A stretch of 64,000 nt of DNA. Source: Planococcus salinarum (GTDB lineage Bacteria; Bacillota; Bacilli; Bacillales_A; Planococcaceae). A program made the translations under genes and the position numbers. The stretch covers positions 31,704 to 95,703 of the forward strand of contig NZ_VIFV01000013.1 of assembly GCF_007004625.1 (NCBI RefSeq), read 5' to 3'. The notes under the pieces are model-generated. The model saw nothing but the letters and a program-made list of their open reading frames with translations, was not told the DNA's origin and ran no database searches. This document shows positions 51,727 to 61,795 of the stretch, one piece after another. Numbering within the stretch: position 1 is the first letter of the stretch; each line of letters opens with the position of its first letter.

Positions 51727-51756
51727 GTTGTGCAAATTGCCATTTCCAACCGGCAT

Positions 51757-51787
51757 CAAAAAAAACCGGATCCCAAAGGATCCGGTT
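51757..51787 (-). terminator. Intrinsic terminator of glmS
   Basis: A 10-bp stem AACCGGATCC/GGATCCGGTT with a four-base loop, then TTTTTTTT on the minus strand, 15 bases after the glmS stop. Confidence 0.9.
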
Positions 51788-51802
51788 CTGTTAGTCCATG
51801 TT

Positions 51803-53605
51803 CTATTCAACCGTAACCGATTTCGCCAGGTTACGTGGCTTATCGACGTCACAGTCTCTGTGAAGCGCTGCGTAATAGCTGATCAGCTGCAACGGGATAA
51901 CCGATACAAGCGGTGTCAACAGTTCATGCACTGGCGGAAGAACGTGGCTGTCGCCGTCTTCGTTCAGGCCCTTCATTGAAATAATCATCGTGTTCGCGCC
52001 GCGCGCCGCCACTTCTTTGACGTTGCCTCGGATGTTCAAGTTGACGGATTCCTGCGTCGCAAGTGCTATGACAGGCGTGCCCTCCTCGATCAATGCGATT
52101 GTTCCGTGCTTCAGCTCGCCGCCGGCAAAGCCTTCCGCCTGGATATAGGAAATCTCTTTCAACTTCAATGCACCTTCAAGTCCGACGAAATAATCCATCA
52201 AACGGCCGATGAAGAAGCAATTGCGTGTCGTGGAAAGGTAGTCATGCGCCAATTGCTCGATTTCTTCTTTCATGTCGACTTGCGCCTGAATGGCATTCGC
52301 CACAATCCCCATTTCCTGCACGAGGTCAAAACCAAGCTCGCGCCCGCGTGCTTCTGCCGATACTGCTGACAGAATCGCAAGAACCGCCAATTGTGCTGTA
52401 TAAGCTTTTGTAGAGGCTACTGCGATTTCAGGTCCTGCATGCAACAATAACGTATAGTCCGCTTCACGTGACAAGGTCGATCCCGACACGTTTGTGATGG
52501 TCAGTGATGGGAAGCCCAGCTCTTTGATGCGCACCAACACCTGGCGGCTGTCAGCTGTTTCACCTGACTGTGAAATGAAGATGAACATCGGCCGCTCTGA
52601 AAGAAGCGGCATATTATAGCCGAATTCACTCGCTACATGCACCTCCACCGGAATGCCCGCCATTTTCTCCAAATATTCCTTGCCGATCAAACCAGCATGA
52701 AAGCTTGTTCCCGCTGCGATGATATACAAACGGTCTGCTGTCTGCAACGCATCCAGGATTTCCGGTTTGATGGTCAGTTTTTCGTTTTCGCCCTGGTAAG
52801 CCTGGATGATTTTGCGCATCACGGCCGGCTGCTCATCGATTTCTTTGAGCATATAATGCGGGTAGGTGCCTTTGTCGATATCGCTCATGTCGATTTCAGC
52901 AGTGAACGGCGCGCGTTCCACTTTTTCGCCTGCAAGCGTCAGGATGTCCACGCTGTCTTTGCGGACGATTACGATTTCCTTGTCCATCAATTCAACAAAC
53001 TGGTCCGTCACTTGCAGCATCGCCATTGCATCAGATGCCACAACATTGAAACCCTCGCCCAGTCCAACAAGCAATGGGCTCTTGTTTTTCGCAACAAAAA
53101 TCGTCTGCGCTTCTTCTGCATCAAGCAACGCGATGGCGTAAGAGCCTTTCATGAGCTGAAGTGCTTTGCTGAAAGCTTCCTGCGTCGTCTGGCCTTCTTC
53201 TACGAACTTGCCGATCAATTGCACAATGATCTCCGTATCTGTATCCGACTCCATTGCCACATCAGCCAAATAATCGCGCTGCAGGTGATGATAGTTTTCG
53301 ATTACGCCGTTATGCACAATCGTAAAACGGTCAGACGTGTTCTGGTGAGGGTGAGCATTCATTTTGCTCGGTTTGCCGTGTGTTGCCCAGCGTGTATGCC
53401 CAATCCCGGTGTTTCCTGTAACGTCTCCGCTGACGGCGCCGCGCAGATCCGCAATACGTCCTTTTTCTTTAAATACCGTGATGCCTTCGCTGTTGCGCAC
53501 TGCAATACCCGCTGAATCATATCCGCGATACTCCAAGCGCTCCAAACCCTTTAATAAGATCTCTTTTGAATCTTTTTCTCCAATATAACCGACAATTCCA
53601 CACAT
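51803..53605 (-). CDS. glmS: Glutamine-fructose-6-phosphate aminotransferase GlmS
   Basis: A 600-residue enzyme making glucosamine-6-phosphate, the first step to UDP-GlcNAc. The nucleophile Cys follows the start Met (MCGIVGYIG). The glutaminase domain (about 1-235) is followed by two SIS isomerase domains ([21 protein letters not shown] region). It ends in KSVTVE as expected. A glmS ribozyme lies in its leader; glmM is the next gene upstream. Confidence 0.97.
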   Translation of the reverse strand: MCGIVGYIGEKDSKEILLKGLERLEYRGYDSAGIAVRNSEGITVFKEKGRIADLRGAVSGDVTGNTGIGHTRWATHGKPSKMNAHPHQNTSDRFTIVHNGVIENYHHLQRDYLADVAMESDTDTEIIVQLIGKFVEEGQTTQEAFSKALQLMKGSYAIALLDAEEAQTIFVAKNKSPLLVGLGEGFNVVASDAMAMLQVTDQFVELMDKEIVIVRKDSVDILTLAGEKVERAPFTAEIDMSDIDKGTYPHYMLKEIDEQPAVMRKIIQAYQGENEKLTIKPEILDALQTADRLYIIAAGTSFHAGLIGKEYLEKMAGIPVEVHVASEFGYNMPLLSERPMFIFISQSGETADSRQVLVRIKELGFPSLTITNVSGSTLSREADYTLLLHAGPEIAVASTKAYTAQLAVLAILSAVSAEARGRELGFDLVQEMGIVANAIQAQVDMKEEIEQLAHDYLSTTRNCFFIGRLMDYFVGLEGALKLKEISYIQAEGFAGGELKHGTIALIEEGTPVIALATQESVNLNIRGNVKEVAARGANTMIISMKGLNEDGDSHVLPPVHELLTPLVSVIPLQLISYYAALHRDCDVDKPRNLAKSVTVE

Positions 53606-53679
53606 AATTATAATTCCTCCAATGTTTTTGCAATATCAAAATAAGCGTTCGCCAATATACGCGGACGCATTGTTTCGAG

Positions 53680-53840
53680 CCCATTCATCCTGTTGTACAG
53701 CTGATCGCTCAACTGCTTTGAAGATGAACATCACGACCGGGCTTCACGGCCGGGAGGTATCCGCCGAAATCTCGATACTCCTCCTCCTCGTCTACTGGAA
53801 AATGACTTGTCCGTCCAATTTTTCCAGTACAGGCGCTTCA
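53680..53840 (-). ncRNA. glmS ribozyme (glucosamine-6-phosphate activated)
   Basis: The minus-strand leader of glmS shows the conserved ribozyme blocks: A|GCGCC cleavage site between 53837 and 53836, GACGAGGAGGAGGAGTATCG, ATTTCGGCGGATACCTCCCGG, and a P4-like stem with TTCATC/GATGAA arms. When glucosamine-6-phosphate is high the RNA cuts itself and glmS mRNA is degraded. The end points are approximate. Confidence 0.9.
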
Positions 53841-53987
53841 ACTAGTTTCCTCATACGCTCTACTGCTATCCCCCTTTTTATGCGGTCCTAAACAGACATC
53901 CTTATCATACCCCGCTCCATGTAAAAGCGCAAATGATTCAAATGGCTCATTCGACTCTGCAGCTGCCGATTTCTTTGGCATAAAAAT

Positions 53988-54013
53988 ATCCGCGAACAGG
54001 TAAGTTCGCGGAT
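53988..54013 (-). terminator. Intrinsic terminator of cdaA-cdaR-glmM
   Basis: A perfect 10-bp stem ATCCGCGAAC/GTTCGCGGAT, then ATTTTTA on the minus strand. It separates glmM from the glmS leader. Confidence 0.85.
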
Positions 54014-54029
54014 TCTCACTATTCAAACG

Positions 54030-55379
54030 TCAGCTCATGCCCATTTCTGCACGCACCACTTCGGCGATGCGCTCGACATAGTGTTCGCAGTCTTCTTTTG
54101 AAGCGGCTTCCACCATGACGCGCACCAATGGTTCCGTACCGGATGGACGGACGAGTACGCGGCCATTGCCGTTCATTCCTTTTTCCACGTCTTCGATCTC
54201 CGATGCCACTTTCGCGTTATCGGTAACCGCATGCTTATCCGTTACGCGGATATTTACAAGCTTTTGCGGGAAAATCGTCATTTCAGCAGCCAGCTCAGAC
54301 AGTTTTTTGCCGGTGATTTTCATGATATTGACCAATTGAAGACCCGACAGCAAGCCGTCACCTGTTGTATTGTAATCGAGGAAAATGATATGGCCGGACT
54401 GTTCGCCGCCAAGGTTATAACCATTTTTTCTCATTTCTTCTACAACATATCGGTCGCCTACAGCGGTTTTAATGCTCGTCATGCCATTTGACTCAAGTGC
54501 TTTGTAAAAGCCCATGTTGCTCATGACTGTTGATACTACCGTGTCTTTGTTCAGACGGCCTTCGGATTTAAGATGCTTGGCACAAATATACATGATCTGG
54601 TCGCCGTCGACTATATGGCCTTTTTCATCCACTGCAATCAGGCGGTCGCCGTCGCCATCAAACGCAAGTCCGATGTCTGCATGTTTTTCCACTACCAATT
54701 CCGCCAGTTTATGCGGATGGGTTGAACCTACATGATCGTTGATGTTCAAGCCATTCGGCGAGGCACCCATCGAGGTGATGTCTGCATCAAGATCAGCAAA
54801 TACGTGAGTCGCCAACGTTGAAGTGGCGCCGTGTGCGCAATCGAGTGCTACGTGGATGCCATCGAATTCCTCATCGACTGTCTGCTTCAAATACTGAATG
54901 TATTTTTGGCCACCTTCAAAATAACTTGTGATGGCTCCGAGGTCGCCGCCAGTTGGACGCGGCAATGTGTCTTCTTCCATGTCCAGCAATGCTTCAATTT
55001 CCGCTTCCTGTTCATCGGACAGTTTATAGCCATCCGAACCGAAGAATTTGATGCCGTTGTCCTCCACAGGATTGTGGGAAGCCGAAATCATGACTCCCGC
55101 TTCCGCGCTCATCACGCGGGTCAGGTAAGAAACGCCTGGTGTGCTGATGACACCAAGGCGCATCACTTCCGCTCCGACACTGAGTAATCCGGCAGCCAGC
55201 GCGCCTTCAAGCATCTCTCCTGAGATACGCGTATCCCGCCCGATCAGAACTTTCGGTTTGTCCTTCGCGCTTTTCGTTAATACATATCCGCCGAAACGGC
55301 CTAATTTAAATGCAAGTTCCGGTGTCAATTCACTATTGGCCACACCACGAACTCCATCTGTTCCAAAATATTTTCCCAT
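54030..55379 (-). CDS. glmM: Phosphoglucosamine mutase GlmM
   Basis: A 449-residue enzyme converting glucosamine-6-phosphate to glucosamine-1-phosphate. The active phosphoserine is S101 in SASHNP, the metal loop is DGDGDR, and the sugar-phosphate site is [12 protein letters not shown] near the C terminus. In Bacillus and Listeria it interacts with CdaA and modulates c-di-AMP synthesis; the operon order cdaA-cdaR-glmM agrees. Confidence 0.97.
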   Translation of the reverse strand: MGKYFGTDGVRGVANSELTPELAFKLGRFGGYVLTKSAKDKPKVLIGRDTRISGEMLEGALAAGLLSVGAEVMRLGVISTPGVSYLTRVMSAEAGVMISASHNPVEDNGIKFFGSDGYKLSDEQEAEIEALLDMEEDTLPRPTGGDLGAITSYFEGGQKYIQYLKQTVDEEFDGIHVALDCAHGATSTLATHVFADLDADITSMGASPNGLNINDHVGSTHPHKLAELVVEKHADIGLAFDGDGDRLIAVDEKGHIVDGDQIMYICAKHLKSEGRLNKDTVVSTVMSNMGFYKALESNGMTSIKTAVGDRYVVEEMRKNGYNLGGEQSGHIIFLDYNTTGDGLLSGLQLVNIMKITGKKLSELAAEMTIFPQKLVNIRVTDKHAVTDNAKVASEIEDVEKGMNGNGRVLVRPSGTEPLVRVMVEAASKEDCEHYVERIAEVVRAEMGMS

Positions 55380-55426
55380 GCTGTCATTCTCTCCTTAAAT
55401 CCAATACAACTATTGGATAATAATGC

Positions 55427-56701
55427 CTATCTTATATTGACGGTCGCGCTGACTGGCGAAATCCGCCATTCGGCTTCTGCCGGTCCATCGACTGCGACAG
55501 CCAGTTCATGCCGGCCCAATTTTTCCGCTGCATCTACATATACCACAAAATCTTCCAAACTCAAATTTTTCAGCATTTCCTCGGTTCCATAGGCAACCAA
55601 CGCCACCATGCCGTTAACAGGATCCAGGAAATCGGCTCCATTGCCTTCTTCCATCCCTCTGACCTCTAAAGCCAGATTTTCAAAGAGCCGTATTTCATCC
55701 GAATCAGCATATCCTCCAACAATGGCATTGACGTTTTCCGGAATCAGCACGGTTTCATCCACACTGATATCCGCGTCTACGATAATGTTGGAAGGATCGA
55801 CGGAACTTGTTCCTTCCGGAGCCGCGAGCTCCACTTCGATCGCCGTGTCCGTCAGGGTCACGCCGCTGATATTCACTTCCACTTCGTATTTTTCAATTGC
55901 ATCGACGACATTTGGCGGACCCGAGATTTTGACGGTGTTGATATCTGTTTCAATTTCATCGACTGTAATCCCTTCGGGTGCGGTGCCGGTCTGCAAGAGG
56001 GAGAGTGGAACCTCTTTGCTGTATTCTTCAATGACAGCTTCGACTTCCACCACTTCCGGTTCTATTGTTACATTATCAAGCTTGGTCAGATCATTGGCCA
56101 GAACGCGCACGCGCGCTTCCCTGGTTACGGAAGCATTCAGTCCGGGCTGTTCTGTCACTGTCGCCTTCACAAAGCTGATGGAATCAATGACACTTTTCGC
56201 GCCGCTGACGGTCACTGTATTTGGATCTGCCGTTATACTTTTCAGGACGTATCCTTCAGCAATCAACCGCTCATTCAGCTCGGCATCAATTTTAAACTCC
56301 TGGGTCACGCGCTCCTCAATCGTGACGTCCAGAAACGTCGGATCGATGCGCACCCCCAGCTGTTCGGAAATATTTTCAGTCTGCACCCGGATACGATGTT
56401 CACCGAGAGCCAAATTGCGCAAGTCCACAAAGACAGTAAAATCCATTATCTGTTGTGTGGTCTGGACCATGCTGTTGGGCCCTGTAATATGGAGATCCAC
56501 AGTTGCGGGTACACCGCTGACCATCAAACTTGTATCGTCGTAATAGACTTCAAGCGGCACATCTTCGATAACCTCGGTCATCGTATTGCTGGCCGCTGAA
56601 TTATTGTTTTCTTCTTCCGCTTTAACGGAAAAGAACATAAGAAAGGCAAGCAATAAGGCAGTAATCCTCAAAAACCAAGGGTTGTCCATCATTTTATCCA
56701 T
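55427..56701 (-). CDS. cdaR: CdaA regulatory protein CdaR (YbbR repeats)
   Basis: A 424-residue membrane-anchored protein: one N-terminal helix (FLRITALLLAFLMFFSV) and four YbbR repeats outside (typical VTVSGAKSVIDSI, VKISGPPNVVDAI units). It binds and regulates CdaA. The ATG at 56701 has GGAGGGG upstream and overlaps cdaA by eight bases; the longer frame to 56755 lies in cdaA. Confidence 0.92.
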   Translation of the reverse strand: MDKMMDNPWFLRITALLLAFLMFFSVKAEEENNNSAASNTMTEVIEDVPLEVYYDDTSLMVSGVPATVDLHITGPNSMVQTTQQIMDFTVFVDLRNLALGEHRIRVQTENISEQLGVRIDPTFLDVTIEERVTQEFKIDAELNERLIAEGYVLKSITADPNTVTVSGAKSVIDSISFVKATVTEQPGLNASVTREARVRVLANDLTKLDNVTIEPEVVEVEAVIEEYSKEVPLSLLQTGTAPEGITVDEIETDINTVKISGPPNVVDAIEKYEVEVNISGVTLTDTAIEVELAAPEGTSSVDPSNIIVDADISVDETVLIPENVNAIVGGYADSDEIRLFENLALEVRGMEEGNGADFLDPVNGMVALVAYGTEEMLKNLSLEDFVVYVDAAEKLGRHELAVAVDGPAEAEWRISPVSATVNIR

Positions 56702-57530
56702 TCTTTTTTCCCCTCCAGTTCCACCAGGAAGAAGTTTGATTTTGCTGTTGTTCACCGAACCAAATGCGTCGGAGCTTCACTTCAAAATCTTCAAGCGACA
56801 GGTTGCGGTGAAGATCACCATTCGCCGTCAAACTGATTGCGCCGGTTTCTTCCGATACAACAATTGTGATGGCATCAGTAACTTCACTGATTCCGAGTGC
56901 TGCACGGTGACGCGTTCCAAGTTCTTTTGATATGAATGGACTTTCCGATAACGGGAGGTAGCATGCGGCAGCCGCAACTCTGTTTTTCTGGACAATAACG
57001 GCTCCATCGTGGAGAGGCGTGTTGGGGATGAAGAGGTTTATCATCAACTCTGACGTTATGTCGGAGTTCAAAGGGATTCCCGTTTCGATATACTCGCTCA
57101 ATCCGGTTTCGCGCTCAATGGATATCAACGCACCGATTCGCCGTTTCGCCATGTAACTCACTGATTTTGTCATTGCTTCAATCAGCCGGTTGCGTTCCGA
57201 TTCTTCATTCAAGGTACTGCTGGAAAACAGTTTCCCACGTCCCAATTGCTCAAGCGCACGTCTCAGCTCCGGCTGAAAGATAATGATGATTGCAAGGAAA
57301 CCCCAGTTGAGCACTTCCTGCATAATCCAGCCGAGCGTCTGAAGATTCAATGCCTGCGTGATCAATTGGGCGATGATGATAACAAATATCCCTTTCAGTA
57401 ACTGAACCGCTTTTGTTCCTTTAATAATTGTTATCAATTTATATAAAACGAACCAAACTAATAAAATATCAGCTATATTGATAATAAGTTCGAGTGGTGT
57501 TAAGTTAAAAATATTCTCCAGAAACGGCAT
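56694..57530 (-). CDS. cdaA: Diadenylate cyclase CdaA
   Basis: A 278-residue protein with three N-terminal membrane helices and a DAC domain. The catalytic motifs are DGAVIV and GTRHRAA. It makes c-di-AMP, which controls potassium and wall homeostasis. The ATG at 57530 is preferred (MPFLENIFN is the family start); the frame extends to 57626. First gene of cdaA-cdaR-glmM. Confidence 0.94.
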   Translation of the reverse strand: MPFLENIFNLTPLELIINIADILLVWFVLYKLITIIKGTKAVQLLKGIFVIIIAQLITQALNLQTLGWIMQEVLNWGFLAIIIIFQPELRRALEQLGRGKLFSSSTLNEESERNRLIEAMTKSVSYMAKRRIGALISIERETGLSEYIETGIPLNSDITSELMINLFIPNTPLHDGAVIVQKNRVAAAACYLPLSESPFISKELGTRHRAALGISEVTDAITIVVSEETGAISLTANGDLHRNLSLEDFEVKLRRIWFGEQQQNQTSSWWNWRGKKNG

Positions 57531-57612
57531 CTGCAACCCTCGCTTTTCTACATCTGCATGAAATAAGTATATCATATTCAATCCGCTCCTGCCTTTAAAG
57601 AATAGCGGCAGC

Positions 57613-57790
57613 GAGAGATAGCCCAAACTTGTTTGGGCCTATCTATTGTGACGAAGCAGCGCAGCGATGCAACGCACTTTCATGTCCCGAAGCTAGCGTA
57701 GCGATGCAGGGACAGAGACAGGAGCAGCCTCTTGCCCGAAGAGCTGTGCGGCTGGAGTCTGGACACATGGAAAAGCGAAAACAGCCGCCC
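57613..57790. repeat. Variable-arm hairpin with constant tail, composite copy
   Basis: A near-perfect hairpin (AGATAGCCCAAAC/GTTTGGGCCTATCT) followed by TTGTGACGAAGC and GATGCA, then a second CGAAGCTAGCGTAGCGATGC unit. GCTGGAGTCTGGACA (near 57750) recurs at about 62885 after citA. It fills the 300-base gap between cdaA and the rsiW terminator. Confidence 0.7.
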
Positions 57791-57806
57791 CATTCCAGAC
57801 AGAAAA

Positions 57807-57829
57807 CCCCGTCCTTGGTGAGGACGGGG
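57807..57829 (-). terminator. Intrinsic terminator of sigW-rsiW
   Basis: A nine-bp stem CCCCGTCCT/AGGACGGGG, then TTTTC on the minus strand, directly after the rsiW stop. Confidence 0.85.
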
Positions 57830-57830
57830 G

Positions 57831-58466
57831 TTAATCGTTAACCAATGCAGCTTCATTGCTGAAAATGGATGCAGCGTCTTTAAAGCCTTCTTTTATGTTA
57901 TACCACAACCACTCAAACACCTGGTCAATTTCTTCCACTTCACCGGTTATCACCCCGCTGGAGGCCATATACTGGCCGTTCACCACGGTGACATTGCCAT
58001 GAAGCTCTCCGTCGACCCGCAGATCACCGTTGCGCACCTTGATGTCGCCCCGCACCACCTCGCCTTCGGGAACAATTACCGTATTCCCTTCAACAATGAC
58101 GTTTGGCTGCTTCGTAAACGAAAACTGCTGCTCGTTATTGAAGCTCGTGAACAATGCAGCGCTCATCAGGACAAAGAAAATGGCAGCAGCTGTGAATAAT
58201 GGGTGCTGTTTGAACCAGCGCTGTGCGCCTGACCGCTGATTCTGTTTTGGCAGTTTGCGCATCGTGGCTTCCACAAAACCCCTTGGCGCTTCTATTTGGG
58301 ATGCACTCTGAACGAATGCAACAGTTTTGGTCAATTCATGGTAAATCTGCTGACAATCTTGGCAGGTAACCAGATTTTCTTTCAACACCCGTTCTTCGGA
58401 TGGTTCAAGGTCACCGTCTAAATAATCGTTCATATACTGGACGATGTAATCCGGACACGTTTTCAT
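57831..58466 (-). CDS. rsiW: Anti-SigW factor, RsiW-like
   Basis: A 211-residue protein: a cytoplasmic zinc-finger anti-sigma domain (about 1-85), one membrane helix (LFTAAAIFFVLMSAALFTSF) and an outer domain with polymer-forming (bactofilin-like) strand repeats (VIVPEGEVVRGDIKVRNGDLRVDGEL). The CxxC of the zinc site is present (TCQDC), but the usual HxxxC histidine is asparagine (N in ENLVTC). It is 12 bases after sigW. RsiW is normally destroyed by PrsW and RasP; neither gene is in the window. Confidence 0.85.
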   Translation of the reverse strand: MKTCPDYIVQYMNDYLDGDLEPSEERVLKENLVTCQDCQQIYHELTKTVAFVQSASQIEAPRGFVEATMRKLPKQNQRSGAQRWFKQHPLFTAAAIFFVLMSAALFTSFNNEQQFSFTKQPNVIVEGNTVIVPEGEVVRGDIKVRNGDLRVDGELHGNVTVVNGQYMASSGVITGEVEEIDQVFEWLWYNIKEGFKDAASIFSNEAALVND

Positions 58467-58478
58467 CCTGCTCGCCTC

Positions 58479-59042
58479 CTACAAATTGCTTAATTGCTTC
58501 CGCAAGGCTTCCCGCCCGCGGTGAATGCGTGTTTTCACAGTCCCAAGCGGCAAATCAAGAATTTCGCTGATCTCCGCCAGCGGCAATTCTTCAATATACT
58601 TTAATACAATAGCTGCCCGGTACTTTTCCGGCAAGCGGCTGATCTCGTATTGCACCCGCTCCTGAATTTCCATCTTCACCAATTCGTCTTCGGGAAGCTC
58701 ATCGTCATTGGCAATGCTCGAGTACATATTCAGTCCTTCCGCCCCGCGCACTTCCGCGTCCAGATAGTAATCCGGCTTTTTCTTTCTGATCCGGTCGATA
58801 CATAAATTTGTAGCTATACGATAAAGCCACGTGGAGAATTTTCTATTCTGATCGAATGTATGAATATTGACATAAGCACGCATAAAAGCTTCCTGAGCAA
58901 TATCTTCGGCTTCGTGTTTATTGCCGAGCATACGATAGCAAATTTGATACAGCCTGTGCTGATACAATTCCACAATCTCTGCGAATGCGTTCTGGTCGCC
59001 TTTGATGACTTGTGCTATTCTCTTGTTCACTAACGCATCCAT
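58479..59042 (-). CDS. sigW: RNA polymerase sigma factor SigW
   Basis: A 187-residue ECF sigma factor. Region 2 (YRMLGNKHEAEDIAQEAFMRAYVN and FSTWLYRIATNLCIDRIRKKKPDYY) and region 4 (LPEKYRAAIVLKYIEELPLAEISEIL, GTVKTRIHRGREALRKQL) are those of SigW. It controls cell-envelope stress genes. A consensus SigW promoter lies just upstream, so it is autoregulated. Confidence 0.95.
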   Translation of the reverse strand: MDALVNKRIAQVIKGDQNAFAEIVELYQHRLYQICYRMLGNKHEAEDIAQEAFMRAYVNIHTFDQNRKFSTWLYRIATNLCIDRIRKKKPDYYLDAEVRGAEGLNMYSSIANDDELPEDELVKMEIQERVQYEISRLPEKYRAAIVLKYIEELPLAEISEILDLPLGTVKTRIHRGREALRKQLSNL

Positions 59043-59078
59043 GATCTCATTTCCCTCTGCCTGTGCGGCTATGTTTTA

Positions 59079-59106
59079 TATACGGATGACCTGCTGAGAG
59101 GTTTCA
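59079..59106 (-). promoter_or_regulatory. sigW: SigW promoter of sigW-rsiW
   Basis: Minus strand TGAAAC (59106-59101), 16 bases, CGTATA (59084-59079): an exact match to the SigW consensus. Confidence 0.92.
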
Positions 59107-59220
59107 TTTATTTTCTCTTTTCTATGGTATCAAATATTACCCAAATAAATCCATCTAATTTTCGGCCAAATTAACCAATTTCCCATTCCATAACTCACAG
59201 CATTTATTGTAAGGCAAATA

Positions 59221-59246
59221 AAAAAACAGGCTTTCGCCTGTTTTTT
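59221..59246 (-). terminator. Intrinsic terminator of rocF
   Basis: CAGGC/GCCTG with a GAAA loop inside an A/T extended stem; TTTTTT on the minus strand, eight bases after the rocF stop. Confidence 0.85.
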
Positions 59247-59253
59247 GCTAATT

Positions 59254-60162
59254 TTAAAGTAATTTTTCGCCAAGCAATGAACCGATAAGGGCCACTGCCA
59301 CGTCTGCTGTACGGTTTTTTTCGTCCAGGATCGGATTGACTTCAACAAATTCCGCTGATGTGATGATACCGGCGTCATGAAGCATTTCCATAGCCAAATG
59401 GCTTTCCCGGTAGCTGATGCCGCCCGGAACCGGAGTTCCGACACCCGGCGTGTACAATGGGTCGATTCCATCAAGGTCGAGCGATAAATGCACACCGTCT
59501 GTCTTGCGTTCTTCTTTCAGGTAACGGATGGAATCTTCGATGACAAAATCCATCCCCATCTTATCAATTTCGTGCATGCTGTAAACTTTGATGCCGCGCT
59601 CGCGAATCAATTCACGTTCGCCTGGGTCTACTGAGCGCGCGCCGATGATGACGATATTTTCAGGCTTCACTTTTGGCGCAAATCCACGGATTTGCGTCAA
59701 TTTCTCGTGGCCGTGTCCAAAGCTTGCTGCAAGCGGCATACCGTGGATATTGCCCGAAGGCGATGTTTCGCTGGTATTCATATCTGCATGCGCGTCATAC
59801 CAGATGACACCCAGATTTTCATGGTTTGGTGAAATGCCGGCAAGTGTTCCGATGGCGATACTGTGATCTCCCCCAAGCACAAGCGGGAAGTTGCCTGTTT
59901 CCGTAACCGCCTGGACTTTCTCACCCAATGCTTCCATTGCCTCTGTGATAACCGTCATATTCCGAAGGTTCGTATCCGTATCGACTTTGCCGTCAGCATG
60001 GCCGACCAGAATATCTCCTTCATCCTTAACCGTATGACCCAGGTTTTCAATGCGATTCACCACCCCCGCGTAGCGGATGGCGCTTGGCCCCATATCAACC
60101 CCGCGGCGATTTTGTCCGTGGTCCATCGGTACTCCAATAATTGACACATTTAATTTATTCAT
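59254..60162 (-). CDS. rocF: Arginase RocF
   Basis: A 302-residue arginase that splits arginine to ornithine and urea. The manganese ligands lie in [20 protein letters not shown] and SLDLDGIDP. The length is typical. The gene is alone, between sigW and a GNAT gene. AAGGGGG precedes the ATG. Confidence 0.95.
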   Translation of the reverse strand: MNKLNVSIIGVPMDHGQNRRGVDMGPSAIRYAGVVNRIENLGHTVKDEGDILVGHADGKVDTDTNLRNMTVITEAMEALGEKVQAVTETGNFPLVLGGDHSIAIGTLAGISPNHENLGVIWYDAHADMNTSETSPSGNIHGMPLAASFGHGHEKLTQIRGFAPKVKPENIVIIGARSVDPGERELIRERGIKVYSMHEIDKMGMDFVIEDSIRYLKEERKTDGVHLSLDLDGIDPLYTPGVGTPVPGGISYRESHLAMEMLHDAGIITSAEFVEVNPILDEKNRTADVAVALIGSLLGEKLL

Positions 60163-60232
60163 GTTTTTATGCCCCCTTGTTTAGTCCAACCTATTGTAAC
60201 CGCTAACAACAACATGGCTCAACTGCACAAGA

Positions 60233-60796
60233 TTACGTATTTTTATTCATTCTGTTCTCTAAGGTTTCTTTCACGTTCGGCCATTCTTTATCAATGATCG
60301 AATAGACGGCGGCGTCTCTTGGCTTGCCGGTGGACCGGATGCGTTCATTTCGCATGATCCCTTCTTTTACTGCCCCTGTAGCTTCGAGCGCTTTTTGCGA
60401 GCGAATATTATCCTTATCCGTTTTAAATTGCACACGGAACATCCCCCGCTCTTCAAAACAATAGGCGAGCAGCGCGTATTTCACCCGGCTGTTCAAACCG
60501 CTGCCCTGTATTTCTTCCGCATAAAAAGTCGAACCGATTTCACAGCTTTTGTTGAGTTCGTCAATTCCGAAAATCCGGGTCGTGCCGACAACTTTCCCGG
60601 TATCCGGCTGCTCGACTGCGAACAGCAGCACATTCGATTGATTCAATCCTGCTTCCAGCCATTCCGTAAATTCATCAAACGTCTCCACTTTCGTCAGCAT
60701 GTGCTCGAAAATTTCCGGTGTATACAAATCCCACAACGCTTTGAAATCCTCACGCTTCAACAAGCGCAGGCGCACTCCCGGCTGCTCAATAATCAT
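60233..60796 (-). CDS. GNAT family N-acetyltransferase (RimJ/RimL type)
   Basis: A 187-residue GNAT with GVRLRLLKREDFKALWDLY at the start, GSTFYAEEIQGSGLNSRVKYALL as the acetyl-CoA region and KDNIRSQKALEATGAVKEG. The substrate is unknown. ATG at 60796 after AGGAGGAAA. It is 12 bases downstream of citR and may be co-transcribed. Confidence 0.85.
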   Translation of the reverse strand: MIIEQPGVRLRLLKREDFKALWDLYTPEIFEHMLTKVETFDEFTEWLEAGLNQSNVLLFAVEQPDTGKVVGTTRIFGIDELNKSCEIGSTFYAEEIQGSGLNSRVKYALLAYCFEERGMFRVQFKTDKDNIRSQKALEATGAVKEGIMRNERIRSTGKPRDAAVYSIIDKEWPNVKETLENRMNKNT

Positions 60797-60808
60797 ACTG
60801 GTTTCCTC

Positions 60809-61699
60809 CTAACTGAAATAGACGGTCTGGATTCTTTCCAAAAACTCTTTTTCGAGATCTCCCATGTCCTTACTTATAAAGTATGTTGCTGCAGTCGGCA
60901 ACGAAAACATTTCAAAGGGCACTTCCAACAATCTGCCTTCCATTAATTCCCTTCGCACCATCGACCTTGGCAAAAACGATACACCCAGCCCTTCCTGGAT
61001 GAACCGCTTCGCAATATGTGCCTGCGTCACTTTCATTGTCCGCAGCCCCGGGATCTTCAACCGTAATTTTATCAGCAGTTCACTCCAGAAAGCCGGGTGG
61101 TGGTGCGTGAACAGGTAATGCGATTGCAGCATTCCGCCACCTGATATTACCGGTCCCGACTCGTCATCGTAAGCGTCTCTCGGCACTACAAAAACAAGCT
61201 CATCTTTATAAACCACTTCACTGTGCAGCCCTCGGCTCACCGGTTGAATGGCTGATATCCCTGCACTTACTTCTCCAGTTTCCACCAGGGCTTCAATCTT
61301 TTCCGATTCCTCCACCCGGATGACCAGCTCCAAATCCGGATGCTGTTTTGTAAATGACTTCAATAAATAAGGCAGCACCGTCTCCGCCATCAGCGGCGAA
61401 ATAGCCAGCACCCACTTTCTCCGGTATCCCTGTGCAAACGAATGGACACTTTCCACACTCTGCTCCAACTGCCGCAGCAATTTCTCCGCTTCCCCTTTGA
61501 ACAACTTTCCCTCCTCCGTCAGCGACACCCGGTTTTTATTGCGCTGGAATAAAGCTGCACCCAGATTTTCCTCCAGCAAACGGATATGCACAGTGACACT
61601 TGGTTGAGACATCAGCAATCTCTCCGAGGTCTTGCGAAAATTCAGCGTTTCTGCCGCATCAGCAAATGTTTTCAACCATGCCAACTCGATAGATGCCAC
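60809..61699 (-). CDS. citR: LysR-type regulator CitR
   Basis: A 296-residue LysR protein. The N-terminal helix-turn-helix (LAWLKTFADAAETLNFRKTSERL, SQPSVTVHIRLLEE) and the C-terminal MKVTQAHIAKRFIQEGLGVSFLP match CitR of B. subtilis, which represses the divergent citA. The gene is divergent from citA here too. The start at 61699 is GTG with a close ribosome site and is uncertain. Confidence 0.88.
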   Translation of the reverse strand: MASIELAWLKTFADAAETLNFRKTSERLLMSQPSVTVHIRLLEENLGAALFQRNKNRVSLTEEGKLFKGEAEKLLRQLEQSVESVHSFAQGYRRKWVLAISPLMAETVLPYLLKSFTKQHPDLELVIRVEESEKIEALVETGEVSAGISAIQPVSRGLHSEVVYKDELVFVVPRDAYDDESGPVISGGGMLQSHYLFTHHHPAFWSELLIKLRLKIPGLRTMKVTQAHIAKRFIQEGLGVSFLPRSMVRRELMEGRLLEVPFEMFSLPTAATYFISKDMGDLEKEFLERIQTVYFS

Positions 61700-61710
61700 T
61701 TCCTTTCAAT

Positions 61711-61745
61711 TAATATTTTGAATTGATTCAATTATAAATCATTAA
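61711..61745. promoter_or_regulatory. Candidate CitR operator between citR and citA
   Basis: TTGAAT-TG-ATTCAA (61718-61731) is an inverted repeat in the 96-base gap between the divergent genes; A+T-rich sequence surrounds it. LysR proteins bind such dyads. Confidence 0.45.
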
Positions 61746-61795
61746 TTTTCATAATCAATAGAGCCGGGTAAACTATAAGAAAAGGAGGAATCATC

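Noticed and set aside
52637..53515. 292-codon open frame on the plus strand
   Set aside because: Antisense shadow of glmS, rich in His, Phe and Arg with no recognisable domain.
55608..56543. 311-codon open frame on the plus strand
   Set aside because: It lies fully antisense to cdaR, has a biased serine/threonine-rich composition typical of a shadow frame and no ribosome site.
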